This document shows positions 7,218 through 17,132 of a stretch of DNA of 38,517 bases, one piece after another. Numbering within the stretch: the first letter of the stretch is position 1; each line of letters begins with the position of its first letter. The DNA comes from Phocaeicola intestinalis (GTDB taxonomy: Bacteria; Bacteroidota; Bacteroidia; Bacteroidales; Bacteroidaceae). A program made the position numbers and the translations under genes. The stretch is taken from assembly GCF_014837065.1 (NCBI RefSeq), contig NZ_JACSPP010000037.1, positions 1-38,517 of the forward strand, read 5' to 3'. Under the pieces are notes generated by a model. The model was given only the letters and a program-made list of their open reading frames with translations. It was not told where the DNA came from and made no database searches.

Positions 7218-7922
7218 TTATTTCACGATTTTCACCAGCAGCGTCTTGCCGGCAGATTTTCCTTTCATATCGTATGATTCCGATTTTACCAGACCTATTC
7301 CCTCGGCATACCATTCAGTCACCCGGTGCGTGGTGCTTTTCAACACTACTTTGGTACGTTTCAAGTAAGTAATCTTTATACAGTCGAATTTCCCAGCCGT
7401 AGTACTGATTTGCTCCTCTCCCATATAAGCAGCTCCCGAAATCGTAATTTCATTTTTCAGCATCTTCACAATAAGTGCATACGAGCGGTCGGGCATACTT
7501 TCTCCTCCCTCGGCATGTTCCTTCAGCACAAACGAGTTGTCGCCTTTATACTTCAATTCTTCACGCATGGCAGTACGTGCCGCCGTATCATACTTATCCG
7601 GATCCGAATCCGAATCAATATAAGGTCCATACACCAGATCTTCGGCACACACAGTCTGGTTGCCATCATAACTCCAGTCGAAACGCGTATAGCTGGTATT
7701 GTTCTTCAACTTGTTGGTTACAATCTTATTGATATAACAGGCAGTTACCTTACCATCGTTTCTCCCGACAAACGACACGGTAGCAGTCTCATTCGAAACA
7801 CTTTGTCCCGCTTCATCGTAATTGACATAATGAAGTTCCGTTCCCTCTACCGTACAAAAATATTGTGCATGCAGGCTGAAACAAGCCAACACCGCACAAA
7901 CAAACAAAAGCATCTTTTTCAT
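7218..7922 (-). CDS. Secreted protein of unknown function, DUF3108/TapB-like, 234 aa
   Basis: A signal peptide is clear (MKKMLLFVCAVLACFSLHAQ, cleavage after HAQ). The mature part is beta-rich. Its C-terminal section has the pattern GKFDCIKITY, then a beta-strand pair ending in TEWYAEGIGLVKSESYD, which I associate with DUF3108/TapB-like periplasmic proteins. Residues about 100-110 form an Asp-rich stretch (DSDSDPDKYD) that could bind calcium, though this is only a composition remark. It is a single-gene unit with a -7 box TAAGTTTG about 30 nt upstream (complement of 7952-7959). It is divergent from the TPR gene. The molecular role is unknown. Confidence 0.7.
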   Translation of the reverse strand: MKKMLLFVCAVLACFSLHAQYFCTVEGTELHYVNYDEAGQSVSNETATVSFVGRNDGKVTACYINKIVTNKLKNNTSYTRFDWSYDGNQTVCAEDLVYGPYIDSDSDPDKYDTAARTAMREELKYKGDNSFVLKEHAEGGESMPDRSYALIVKMLKNEITISGAAYMGEEQISTTAGKFDCIKITYLKRTKVVLKSTTHRVTEWYAEGIGLVKSESYDMKGKSAGKTLLVKIVK

Positions 7923-7951
7923 GTTACGTTCCTTTTTTTCTAATTACGCCA

Positions 7952-7959
7952 CAAACTTA
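7952..7959 (-). promoter_or_regulatory. Promoter -7 box (TAAGTTTG) of the 7218-7922 gene
   Basis: The complement of CAAACTTA gives TAAGTTTG, 30 nt before the ATG. A CTTG lies 21 nt upstream as a weak -33 box. Confidence 0.5.
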
Positions 7960-7978
7960 CAAATTTCTTTTCAGCAAA

Positions 7979-8010
7979 TGCAAGCATATACCTGATTTTC
8001 TCTATCTTTG
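7979..8010 (+). promoter_or_regulatory. Promoter of the TPR gene
   Basis: TATCTTTG at 8003-8010 is a good -7 box about 32 nt before the ATG at 8043. The -33 region (near 7979) is weak. Confidence 0.55.
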
Positions 8011-8042
8011 TGCCCAACATTCAATCATAAAATACGAAAAAC

Positions 8043-9005
8043 ATGGGTTTATTATCAGCAATCTTCGGCAACGGAAAGCCCGAAGAAAACCAACAGGAAA
8101 AACAGACACAAAAGAATTTCGAGATTTTAAAATACGATGGCATACGGGCACACAACATGAACCAACTGGCTTACGCCGCCAAATGCCTGGAACAGGCGTC
8201 TGCCCTGCGTGACGATGCTGAAACACTCCAGTACCTTGCCGACACGTATGTAAAACTCCAGCGTACCGATGATGCCCGGACAACTTTGGACAAACTGACC
8301 GGACTGGAACCGGACAACATACAGGGATATCTGTTCCTTGCCAACGTATGCTTTGCACAAGAAGACTATGACGGTATGGACAAAGCCTGCCAAAAAGCCA
8401 TCAAGCTGGACGAAAGCAATGCCCATGCCTACTATTTGGCAGCCAGGGCAGCCCACGGACTTCACAACGATTTGCAAGCTATCGTAATGGCTACCAAAGC
8501 CATCACACAAGACGAAAGCTTTCTTTCTGCCTACTTGCTCCGTGCCGAAGTGCTTTGGAGCATGAAACAGGCGAAAGAAACACTGGAAGACCTCGATTAT
8601 ATCCTGAATGCAAATCCGGAAGAAGAAGATGCCTTGCTGCTGAAAAGTACCGTCAAAGCCACATTAGGAGAAACCGACGAAGCATATCGGTGTCTGGAGC
8701 TGGTCATGGAAACCAATCCTTTCAACGAAAAAGCTTACCTGCTGAAAGGAGAACTGCTCTGTGGGCAGAAAGCATACGGCAAAGCCATCGAACTGTATAC
8801 CGAAGCCTTGGAACTGATGCCCCAGAACGCTACATTCTACCAGGAACGCGGACGTGTCCGGTTACTGGAAGGAGACAAGAATGGCTCCATCGAAGACTTG
8901 AAAAAAGCCATCGAACTGAACCCCGAAAGCGAATCCCAAATAAACGGAACGTTTGATAACCAAGACACCCTTTCCGGCACCCCAAATCCTGCAAGTATTT
9001 ACTGA
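8043..9005 (+). CDS. Tetratricopeptide-repeat protein, 320 aa
   Basis: The protein has no signal peptide. After about 35 residues of a polar N-terminus (with KPEENQQEKQTQK), it is built of about seven TPR units to near residue 300. The TPR positions are clear, for example AYYLAARAAHGL, AYLLRAEVLWSM, AYLLKGELLCGQ and FYQERGRVRLLEGD, each followed by an A-helix/B-helix pair ending in LNP or MP. TPR proteins act as protein-protein scaffolds, here in the cytoplasm. No catalytic domain is fused. It is monocistronic, with its own promoter upstream and an inverted repeat (9013-9068) downstream in the convergent gap to the efflux operon. Partners cannot be deduced. Confidence 0.85.
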   Translation: MGLLSAIFGNGKPEENQQEKQTQKNFEILKYDGIRAHNMNQLAYAAKCLEQASALRDDAETLQYLADTYVKLQRTDDARTTLDKLTGLEPDNIQGYLFLANVCFAQEDYDGMDKACQKAIKLDESNAHAYYLAARAAHGLHNDLQAIVMATKAITQDESFLSAYLLRAEVLWSMKQAKETLEDLDYILNANPEEEDALLLKSTVKATLGETDEAYRCLELVMETNPFNEKAYLLKGELLCGQKAYGKAIELYTEALELMPQNATFYQERGRVRLLEGDKNGSIEDLKKAIELNPESESQINGTFDNQDTLSGTPNPASIY

Positions 9006-9012
9006 CTGGAAT

Positions 9013-9068
9013 GCATCTGTGTCCGTTGCCTTACGAAGATAAATACACCGGCCTACGGACATAGATGC
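9013..9068. terminator. Long inverted repeat in the convergent gap
   Basis: GCATCTGTGTCCGT at 9013-9026 pairs with ACGGACATAGATGC at 9055-9068 (13 of 14 pairs) around a loop of 28 nt, between the TPR gene and the end of the efflux operon. It has no clear U run, so termination by it is only likely from its position. Confidence 0.5.
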
Positions 9069-9125
9069 ACAAAGCTACGTACATACGGTTTCCTGAAAAA
9101 CGGTTTCCAATATTCTATCAGGGTC

Positions 9126-12100
9126 TTAACACTCCCGCTTCTTCAACAAAAAGAGAGGCAAATAAAAGAAAATGCCTGCAACAGACATTATCAATCCACC
9201 TATTGTACCCGCCGCCAAAGAAAACCAGAAACTTTCCTTCTCACCTATCATAAAAGGAATAAAACCCAGTACGGTCGAAGTCACCGTCAGAAATATCGGA
9301 ACAACCTTCACATTCCATGCCTTGGTGTATGCCTCAACCTTTCCCAAATAAGGGTAACGCCTCCGGATAGCATTATACTCGTTCAGAATATAAATGCTGG
9401 CATTGACCGTAATACCACACAGAAGTACAAAAGCAGCGAAACCACCTTGGTCGAACGTGAGTTCGAACAGATAAAAAGTCAGAAACACCCCGATATATGA
9501 AATAGGAATCACACCGATAATGGCAAGTGGCTGCTTCAGCGAATCGAACAGGATAGCCGAAATAAAGAAAATAATGCCAATCACAATAAGCAACAGCCCG
9601 TACTGACCCTGGCTATCGTTATGCCAATACCATATATCACTCTTGTTCTCGATGCTATACCCCATCGGGAGAGCAGCCTTCATGACCTCAACATCCTTTG
9701 CCAAGATTTTCTGCCCTTGCTGGTGTGCACCGATGTATTCGAATTGCAGACACAATACATACTGCTGGTTCTCTTTCACAATCTTCTTCGACACTTGCTC
9801 TTTGCTCACCTTGGCAAAATCGGATAATTTATACTGTCTGCCTCCGAATATAAAAGGTACTTCCATCAGCCCCCATACATCATATTCACCGCTCTGTACC
9901 GAAGACAACGAAAGCCGTTCGCTCTGATTATCGTACACAATATTCCCCACACGCTGACCCGACATGAATATCGGCTGCAAAATAGCAAAAAGAGTGCTTG
10001 CCGTAAGGTTTTCCTTTGCCATCTTCTCCTTGTCGAACTGCAAGACATACTCGTCATAGTCATCCTTCCAATACGAGAATTCAGCATTGACCTGCACTTC
10101 CTTGATACGCCTGTGAGACAGCAACAAACGCTTCATCTCTTCCGCCCAATAAGAAAGTTCGTCATAATTATACCCGTACATCTCCACCTGAAAACTTCCT
10201 GCCGTCTCACGCACATCATTCGAAAAGCCCTGGTCTTGCAATCCATACACATTCCAGCTTCCGCCTCCCAACGTAAGAGCCTTACTGATAATGTTCGACT
10301 TCAACACATAGGGAAAGCCACTGTGCTCATATTCTTTTTTGAAAAATATCTCGATACCGGCATGACGGGCATCATAGACAGAAGTTTGAAACTGCCTGAT
10401 TTCCCGAAATTCACTCAGATAAGTTTCCATTTGCTTTATCAGCACATTCATCTGTTCCAGCGTACTGCCATTAGGAAGTGTGGCTGTTACCGAAAGCACC
10501 ACTTCTTCATCGCGGTTGCCGAAATAACTTCCGTTGTACACCTTTTCCACAAACAGCCGCAACGTACCTCCCAGCCATTTGTCGATCACCGGTTTTATTT
10601 CTTCCCTATAAACAGGACGGTCAAACACCTTATTATATAAAGTGGCCCATCCACCTTTCTGTTCTGCATGCTCTATCTTTTCGGGAAGCAGAAATACCGG
10701 AAGTCCGAACGCCCATACCAGTACGGCATATGCAATAGCCTTACGCCTGCACAATGCCTTTACCATCCATTTATAACCACGTGTAAAATAAACCACCCCC
10801 CGCTTGATACGCGACGAACGCCTAAAGACCGAAGTCCTGCGCAAGCGGATGCGTTCTATCAATGCCGGGACAAAGAACAGTGCCACAAACAATGATACAG
10901 CCAGATTAATAATAACTACAGCTGCAAAATCTTGCAGGTTCAAGCGTATCTTCTCGTCCATGAAAAAGATAATGACCAATGCTCCGATAGTAGTCAACGT
11001 CGCTGCCAGGATGGACATAAACGCTTTCAGGTTCCGACGGTGCAGGATATGGTCGGTCATCACAATGGTATTATCTATCAACAGGTTCAGCGAAATGGTG
11101 ATACCGGCAAGCGAATAAAGCTGAATATCTACTCCGCAGATGTAGTAAAAGATAAAAGCAATAGCCATATTGACAGCCAGACTGGCTACTATCAAAAACA
11201 AATAACGCAGATTCAGGGTAATGACTGCCACAAACAACAACAGGATAAGCACAGTTATTGTTGTACGGAAGTAATTTGTATTCAGTTCCTTGCTAATGTA
11301 TTCCGTAGCATCGTAACTGACATGCACCTCGTACCCCGGAGGCATATTCTGCTGTATCTGCCTCATGGCATCCCTTACCTGGGCTGCCACCCGAAGCTGA
11401 TTTGCCGTTTCCTCTGCAGTAATGGAAAGATAAATAGAATTAAGCCCGTTGATACGGAAATAGCCGGTAGGTTCTTCCTCTGTATGTGTCACTTTCACCA
11501 GTTTGTCCAGCGAAATCAATTTTCCTTCTGACGTACGTAAACTGATATCGGCAGGCCGGAAGCCTTCCCGTCCTTCAGACGAAGTGCGTACCACCCTAAT
11601 CCATTCATCCCCCACATCTACCTGGCAGATGCCCAAGAATTCATTGTCATAATATTCCTGGATAGCCTGTCCTATATCTCCTACCGACAGACCAAGATAG
11701 CCCAACTGGCTGTTATCGTATGTCAGCCTCCACTCCATGGGGGTAGCACCGCTCAACTCTATCTTATAAATATCTTTAATGGCAGAAAGCAACGGTTTGA
11801 TATAATTTTCCCCATAATTCTGAATCAGAATCGGGGTAGCCGGTGCATTGAGTGTATAAGTCATGAAAGGCCTTGTCGAGCGGTCGTCCGAACGTTGAGT
11901 AGAAATCAAAGGATAACTCACTCCTTCGGGCAATTGCGACCAGACCTGACGGATCACGGTAGAGACTTCAAAGCGTACGATATCCACTTCGCTATGCTTG
12001 TCTATCTCAATGCGCAGGCTGCCATATCCATTATCGGAAGTGGAACGGATTTTCCGTACACCTTCTATCCGCGACAAGGCTCCCTCCAGCCGGCTGGTAA

Positions 12101-12287
12101 CTTCTGCTTCGATTACTCTTGCCGAATTGCCTGGCATAGAGAATGAAACCGTCAGTGCCGGAAGTTCATGCGAAGGCGAAAGTTTCACCGGTAGCAAAGG
12201 CACCAGCGAAAGTCCCACAATAGCCAGACAGATAAAACTGACTATCAGAGTAAAGGAAGAAGCTGTTTTACGAGATTTCTGTTTCAT
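9126..12287 (-). CDS. RND efflux permease, second of the operon, 1053 aa
   Basis: Length and topology match the AcrB/CusA superfamily: TM1 at about 11-33, a large periplasmic region, TM2-6 at about 340-490, a second periplasmic loop, and TM8-12 at about 870-1045. In TM4 the segment NLLIDNTIVM carries Asp405, the expected proton-relay acid. The TM10 counterpart CGITVNASIYILNEYN lacks the AcrB-type lysine. It exports small molecules or metals from periplasm or inner leaflet with proton uptake. It overlaps the TolC-like gene by 4 bases and is the last gene of the operon. It is divergent from the other permease of the same operon, so the two are unlikely to be a recent duplication. Substrate unknown; a drug or bile-type compound is possible. 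Confidence 0.9.
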   Translation of the reverse strand: MKQKSRKTASSFTLIVSFICLAIVGLSLVPLLPVKLSPSHELPALTVSFSMPGNSARVIEAEVTSRLEGALSRIEGVRKIRSTSDNGYGSLRIEIDKHSEVDIVRFEVSTVIRQVWSQLPEGVSYPLISTQRSDDRSTRPFMTYTLNAPATPILIQNYGENYIKPLLSAIKDIYKIELSGATPMEWRLTYDNSQLGYLGLSVGDIGQAIQEYYDNEFLGICQVDVGDEWIRVVRTSSEGREGFRPADISLRTSEGKLISLDKLVKVTHTEEEPTGYFRINGLNSIYLSITAEETANQLRVAAQVRDAMRQIQQNMPPGYEVHVSYDATEYISKELNTNYFRTTITVLILLLFVAVITLNLRYLFLIVASLAVNMAIAFIFYYICGVDIQLYSLAGITISLNLLIDNTIVMTDHILHRRNLKAFMSILAATLTTIGALVIIFFMDEKIRLNLQDFAAVVIINLAVSLFVALFFVPALIERIRLRRTSVFRRSSRIKRGVVYFTRGYKWMVKALCRRKAIAYAVLVWAFGLPVFLLPEKIEHAEQKGGWATLYNKVFDRPVYREEIKPVIDKWLGGTLRLFVEKVYNGSYFGNRDEEVVLSVTATLPNGSTLEQMNVLIKQMETYLSEFREIRQFQTSVYDARHAGIEIFFKKEYEHSGFPYVLKSNIISKALTLGGGSWNVYGLQDQGFSNDVRETAGSFQVEMYGYNYDELSYWAEEMKRLLLSHRRIKEVQVNAEFSYWKDDYDEYVLQFDKEKMAKENLTASTLFAILQPIFMSGQRVGNIVYDNQSERLSLSSVQSGEYDVWGLMEVPFIFGGRQYKLSDFAKVSKEQVSKKIVKENQQYVLCLQFEYIGAHQQGQKILAKDVEVMKAALPMGYSIENKSDIWYWHNDSQGQYGLLLIVIGIIFFISAILFDSLKQPLAIIGVIPISYIGVFLTFYLFELTFDQGGFAAFVLLCGITVNASIYILNEYNAIRRRYPYLGKVEAYTKAWNVKVVPIFLTVTSTVLGFIPFMIGEKESFWFSLAAGTIGGLIMSVAGIFFYLPLFLLKKREC

Positions 12288-13774
12288 TGACGGATTCTAT
12301 TTTTAAAATCAAAACGGTCAGACAAAGAAAAGCCAGTTTCAAAATCATGCAAAGTCAGCTTCCTTATTTTATAATAGCTCAGCCAATAATTCTGCAAAGC
12401 CTGAATATAATTCTTCTGCGCTTCCTGCTGCCTGTTCAAGGCAAGGGTCAGACTGTTTACATCACTCTTCCCGATAATAAAACGCTGCCGGGTCTGCTCG
12501 TATGCCAGTTCTGCCAGGTCCAAAGCCTCCTCTGCACCTTCTATCAGGTCTTGCTGCACGTTAAAGTCGCTCACGGTCATCACCACATCTTCTTCCAGAC
12601 TGATTTCTTCCTGCCTTGCCGCAATCTTTACAACGTTCAGATTGTTCTTTGCCATGTTATATTTTCCTTTCCTCACCCCCCAGTCTATCAAAGGGATAGA
12701 GACACTGATTGACACCAGGTCTTGCTGCAACAGATTCTTATAAGCAGAACGGATATTATCCGACACCTGATTGAACCCGACACTAGCATTGAAACTGGCA
12801 CTAAAGCGCGATTCTTTTTTCGTACGGTCTACATCACGCTCCGCTTCCAGTACATTCTGCCGCTGCTCCAGATAAGTCGGATTATTCTCCTTGGCTTTCT
12901 GCAAAGCCTCATCCGCCAACACTTCCAGGTGGCGCGGACGTCCCGGCAAGTCCAATTCAATGGTTGTATTCTTATCCATATTCAAGAAAGTAGCCAATGC
13001 CGACATCGCCCTTTTCAGTGCAATCCGTGCATTGGTCAATGTATTCTGCGCATTCACTTTATCCAGTTTCAATGTCAGCAGGTCTGCCTGCGAGATAGAA
13101 GCAATCTTCTGGCGCTGCATTCCGATGTCACACAATGTATCTGCCGTAACCAGATTATCCTCTGCCAGCTTATAGTCAGCCTGTGCCATCGCCAGACTGA
13201 AGAAATAATTGACCGCCTCTTCCGCCACCTCTTCTGTATGATAGATGAACTGCTTTTTCACCTTTTCAAATTTCAACGGTTCTATCTTGCGGTCCCACCG
13301 GAAAGCATTATATCCCAATAATTCCTGCTGATACCCGATACGAAAAGGAACAGTAGAGAACTGAGTCGATTTCGTATCACCAAAATTACGCATAAAGTCC
13401 AGTTGGGTATCTATATAGAATGTACCTCCCAGCCAGTCGAAATTCTGTGCCAGGCTCAATCCAGCCGTTGCACTGAACATCTGCTGTTCACGGTAAACAT
13501 CCATATCCTCATTCGAGTCATAGCGTTGGGTAATGTAACGGTAATATTGTGCCGGCGTCAGGTTCAAGGTCAGACTGGGCAAACGGTTCGCTTTAAAAGT
13601 ACGGTATTCCCAGTAACCGGACAAATACATGTTCTGATAACGGAAAGCCGACAACGAGCTGTCATTCGCCAATTCTATCGTTTCCTGCAAATCCAGTTTC
13701 ACGGTGTGTTGCGCCAACAGCGGCATACAGCTCAGTGCCAGTACCAGGCATATACTAAGATTTCTGCGTTTCAT
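12284..13774 (-). CDS. TolC-family outer membrane efflux protein, 496 aa
   Basis: A signal peptide is present (MKRRNLSICLVLALSCMPLLAQ). The mature protein has the two-fold repeated helix-rich pattern of TolC/OprM channels, with long coiled coils containing ALQKAKENNPTYLEQRQNVLEAE and EEALDLAELAYEQTRQRF and a central beta region around FNASVGFNQVSD. There is no lipobox Cys at the cleavage site. It forms the outer-membrane duct for the RND pump. It overlaps the upstream permease by 20 bases and the downstream permease by 4, which ties all three to one mRNA. Placement of the channel gene between two permeases is unusual. Confidence 0.9.
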   Translation of the reverse strand: MKRRNLSICLVLALSCMPLLAQHTVKLDLQETIELANDSSLSAFRYQNMYLSGYWEYRTFKANRLPSLTLNLTPAQYYRYITQRYDSNEDMDVYREQQMFSATAGLSLAQNFDWLGGTFYIDTQLDFMRNFGDTKSTQFSTVPFRIGYQQELLGYNAFRWDRKIEPLKFEKVKKQFIYHTEEVAEEAVNYFFSLAMAQADYKLAEDNLVTADTLCDIGMQRQKIASISQADLLTLKLDKVNAQNTLTNARIALKRAMSALATFLNMDKNTTIELDLPGRPRHLEVLADEALQKAKENNPTYLEQRQNVLEAERDVDRTKKESRFSASFNASVGFNQVSDNIRSAYKNLLQQDLVSISVSIPLIDWGVRKGKYNMAKNNLNVVKIAARQEEISLEEDVVMTVSDFNVQQDLIEGAEEALDLAELAYEQTRQRFIIGKSDVNSLTLALNRQQEAQKNYIQALQNYWLSYYKIRKLTLHDFETGFSLSDRFDFKNRIRQ

Positions 13775-16700
13775 GTTTTCTATAGATTAACCAATATATT
13801 AATGGAATAATAAACAAGCTGATAATGGTTCCCAAGGTCATCGCCCCTATCATGGCGATGGAAAGCGGACGTTGCAGTTCCGAACCCATATCGGAAGTAA
13901 ACAGCAGCGGCACCATGGCAAAGATAGTGGTCAGCGTAGTCATGACAATTGCCCGCAAACGCTTTCTTCCTCCTGTATGGATAGCTTCAGTAAGTGGCAT
14001 ACCGGTTTTTCTCAGTTCGTTGATGGTATCCAGTTTCAAGATAGAGTCGTTTATCACAATACCGCTTGAAATGACAATACCGATAGCCGACATCAGATTC
14101 AGCGTATCTCCACACAGCCACAGGCAAAGCAAGGCAAAAGCAATATCCATCGGGATTTCCGCCAATACAATAAGGGGTTGCAAGAAACTTTCGAACTGGG
14201 CACACAAGATGAAGTACATCAGCAAGACCGATATGCACAGTATCACCATCAGTTCCCCCATCATCCGCTGGTTCGAAAAGAAACTGCCCGAAAAGTCCAC
14301 ATCCCATTTCCCCGACCGTGCCACCACATCACGTATGCCGGCTATCAGTCCAGGTGCATTGTCCACATCATAAAAACGTAGCGGAATATATTCACCGTTG
14401 CTCCCTGCTGTAATGCTTTTCAAGTCTTCAGCCGGTTGTACCGACAGCAGTTCCTTCAACGGGACATAAGCCTGTTCCTCTCCTTCTTGGGGCACATTTT
14501 CCACCAGCGTTTCCGCCAGCACCCGTTCAAGTGTACGTTCGTTTCCTGCCACACTGATAGGCAAATACTGCTGGTAAGAACGCAAGACAGATACTTCGTT
14601 TTCCTTAAATGCAGTCCGCAACGTGCGTACCACTTCATCGTAATCCACCCGATAAAGCAACAGGCGGTTACGGTCTATTACCAGATTCAGTTGGTTGCGG
14701 AAAGCAATAACCTCCGGATATACTCCGGTCTCCTCGGCTATCTGCCTCTCCAGTTCTTTCAGTTCGGCAGGTTGTGGACTCACAGCCTTATTCTTCGACC
14801 GGACCTGTGCCACCACATCGGCTTCTCCCGTTACAAATAGTTTTTCAAAGATAGTCATTGGAGGCGAATAAGTGACTGTGGCTTCCGGATAATGCGCCCC
14901 GAACCATTTTTTCAGATGCTGCTCTAACGGCAAAATGTCCGAAGGTTTTTCCGTCTTGAAATAAAGTTCGGCCTCACCTGCCGATAAGGCATCATCCGTA
15001 TTCAGCACATAATCCTGCATACCCACATACGCCGTATGTTCGACGGCAATGCCATCAGTGTGTTTCAGCAGTTCATCCACCCTCCGGTTATTTTCCTCCA
15101 CATGAATATTCTCGTTCCATGCCACTTTCACTATCATTTCGTTCTGGTCTATTTCAGGCATCCGCTCTTTATCCAACACCCCGAACAAAACCACGCATAG
15201 CGGAAGGGTAGCCACAGCCACACACAAACTGATACGCTTATGCGAAAATACCCAGTTGATGCCCGCATCGTATCCGCGCTCCAGCCAGTCATTCTTCAGT
15301 TTATCCCGAAAATCAAAATTAATCCACCGGTACCTGCGCATTCCCAAACGGAAAAACAAGACATATAGAACCGGCAATAGCATGATGCCTGTAAAGTAAG
15401 ATACTCCCAACCCAGCCGTAATGGAAAACGCCTGGTCGGTAAAGATGGCACCGGCTATACCGCTCATGAATATCAATGGCACAAATACTGCTACCGTAGT
15501 CAGCGAAGAACTCAGCATCGGTGTAATCATCTCACTGGTGCCTATTACCGCCGACCGTTTCAGCGAATAGCCCCGTTCACGGTACTGCGACACGTTTTCG
15601 GTCACGATAATTGCATTGTCTATCATCATGCCCACCGCCATAATCAGTCCCGACAGCGATATGACGTTCAGCGAAACCTTGCAGAGATAGAAGAAGAAAA
15701 ATGTGATTACCACCGATACCACCATCGTAATGCCGATAATCAACGGCGAACGCACATCGCCGATAAAGAACACTGCCACGATAAAGATAAACAGGAAACC
15801 CAGGGTAAAATTCTGCTGCAAGTTCGAAATGGTATAATCCAACAGTTCTGTCTGGTTGCGTGTAATAGAAAATTCTATATCGGGATACAATGCGGCAAAC
15901 CGTTCGGTAGTCCGCTGCAGTTCCGCCTTCAGGTTATCCATGTTCTCTTCCGATTGCTTGATGATGGCAAATGTCACTGCCCGCTTTCCTCCAGCCAATG
16001 AACGTCCTGTCTCATGCTGTGTCACCAGGCTTACCTTACACAGGTCTTTCAGCTGCATGATGCGTCCTCCCTTGTTCAGATAGATGTTCTCTACATCCTC
16101 TGGAGTACGCAGAAAAGAAGCGATACGGATGTTATACTCGTAATATCCGTCACGCACCAGCATGCTGCCCGGCTCTGCGTTGTTGGCTTCCAGTGTCCGT
16201 TCCAAATCATCTATACCGATGCCCAAACTGTTCATTTTTTCCCTATCGGGCACTATCTGCAACACCCTTTTAGGCACCCCGGTCATGTCTGCCATGGCTA
16301 TCTGGGGCAATTGTTCGATACGCCTCCTCACCACGTTTTCTGCCAGTTCTGACAGGTTCAGGAATGCTTGTTCATCTGTATGCTGGTAAGGCTTGTCCTT
16401 TTTCAGCGTCATGTTCAGGTAAAACACCGGTATATCCGTTACACTAGCCTTGATGGCTTTAGGACGTTCGGCATCTTTAGGCAAGCTGTTCATTGCCGCA
16501 TCTATTTTCTCGTTTACTTCAATAAAAGCAAGGTCAGTATTGGTTCCGAACTCGAATGTCAGATGAATGACACCCGAACCGTCGCGTGTCTCGCTTCTCA
16601 TTTCATCCAGCCCCGACACCTGCAGCAAGGCACGCCGCACAGGAGCCACCATTGTATTCTCCATTTCCCGTGCCGACATATTATCCGAAGCCATCCGTAC

Positions 16701-16832
16701 CGTAATCTGCGGAATGTCAATATCGGGCAACAGCGATACAGGGAGCGACCAGTAAGTAACCAGCCCTATGATAAAACAAGCGGTAAACGCCATCAATACG
16801 GCTATAGGCCGTTGTATTAAAAACTTAACCAT
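13755..16832 (-). CDS. RND efflux permease, first of the operon, 1025 aa
   Basis: A full-length RND transporter. Residues 1-50 contain TM1 and the motif SLLPDIDIPQITV typical of the family. TM4 reads GMMIDNAIIV with Asp405, and TM10 reads GIVINDSILKLDTINELRKTG. A TM11-like stretch (RAIVMTTLTTIFAMVPLLF) follows. The periplasmic porter parts resemble those of multidrug (HAE-1) more than metal (CusA) permeases, but the relay carries a single Asp followed by Asn. It works with the lipoprotein adaptor at 17133-18206 and the TolC-like channel. A 192-bp MITE-like element separates it from the adaptor gene, so its translation start lies about 100 bp inside the new leader. It is highly divergent from the second permease. 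Confidence 0.92.
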   Translation of the reverse strand: MVKFLIQRPIAVLMAFTACFIIGLVTYWSLPVSLLPDIDIPQITVRMASDNMSAREMENTMVAPVRRALLQVSGLDEMRSETRDGSGVIHLTFEFGTNTDLAFIEVNEKIDAAMNSLPKDAERPKAIKASVTDIPVFYLNMTLKKDKPYQHTDEQAFLNLSELAENVVRRRIEQLPQIAMADMTGVPKRVLQIVPDREKMNSLGIGIDDLERTLEANNAEPGSMLVRDGYYEYNIRIASFLRTPEDVENIYLNKGGRIMQLKDLCKVSLVTQHETGRSLAGGKRAVTFAIIKQSEENMDNLKAELQRTTERFAALYPDIEFSITRNQTELLDYTISNLQQNFTLGFLFIFIVAVFFIGDVRSPLIIGITMVVSVVITFFFFYLCKVSLNVISLSGLIMAVGMMIDNAIIVTENVSQYRERGYSLKRSAVIGTSEMITPMLSSSLTTVAVFVPLIFMSGIAGAIFTDQAFSITAGLGVSYFTGIMLLPVLYVLFFRLGMRRYRWINFDFRDKLKNDWLERGYDAGINWVFSHKRISLCVAVATLPLCVVLFGVLDKERMPEIDQNEMIVKVAWNENIHVEENNRRVDELLKHTDGIAVEHTAYVGMQDYVLNTDDALSAGEAELYFKTEKPSDILPLEQHLKKWFGAHYPEATVTYSPPMTIFEKLFVTGEADVVAQVRSKNKAVSPQPAELKELERQIAEETGVYPEVIAFRNQLNLVIDRNRLLLYRVDYDEVVRTLRTAFKENEVSVLRSYQQYLPISVAGNERTLERVLAETLVENVPQEGEEQAYVPLKELLSVQPAEDLKSITAGSNGEYIPLRFYDVDNAPGLIAGIRDVVARSGKWDVDFSGSFFSNQRMMGELMVILCISVLLMYFILCAQFESFLQPLIVLAEIPMDIAFALLCLWLCGDTLNLMSAIGIVISSGIVINDSILKLDTINELRKTGMPLTEAIHTGGRKRLRAIVMTTLTTIFAMVPLLFTSDMGSELQRPLSIAMIGAMTLGTIISLFIIPLIYWLIYRKHETQKS

Positions 16833-16926
16833 CTTTTTTATTTACGATTTTTCTATTTACAATTTACCATTCAGCCATTTACGGTTTTGATAATTAAATC
16901 GTACTTCGTAAATCGGAAAATAGTAA

Positions 16927-17118
16927 GAAGCTGTTTTGAATTTCTCCAAAAAGTTTTTCTTGGCTTGATGTATCCGTTTTCGTGTGTGCTTTGGGCGATT
17001 TTTTGGTCTTTTTCGCTCCTGTTCTTCGTCAGATAGCCCGCTATCTTCCTCATCACAGAAGCGAAAATGCCTCAAAAACTCATCCCAAATCATCGCACGA
17101 TAAATTCAAAACAGCTTC
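16927..17118. mobile_element. MITE-like element, full copy (B), inside the efflux operon
   Basis: Inverted ends GAAGCTGTTTTGAATTT and AAATTCAAAACAGCTTC are perfect over 17 bp. The element is 192 bp and flanked by the direct repeat TAA (16924-16926 and 17119-17121), a 3-bp target duplication. The interior matches copy C at 36913-37112 (opposite orientation) except for about 30 bp near the middle. It has no coding capacity for a transposase. It sits in the 300-bp gap between the adaptor gene (17133-18206) and the first permease, and could add a hairpin to the operon mRNA. Confidence 0.85.
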
Positions 17119-17132
17119 TAAATCTCCGCATG

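Noticed and set aside
9065..9253. 62-aa plus-strand frame
   Set aside because: Overlaps the antisense of the RND permease end and has no supporting signals.
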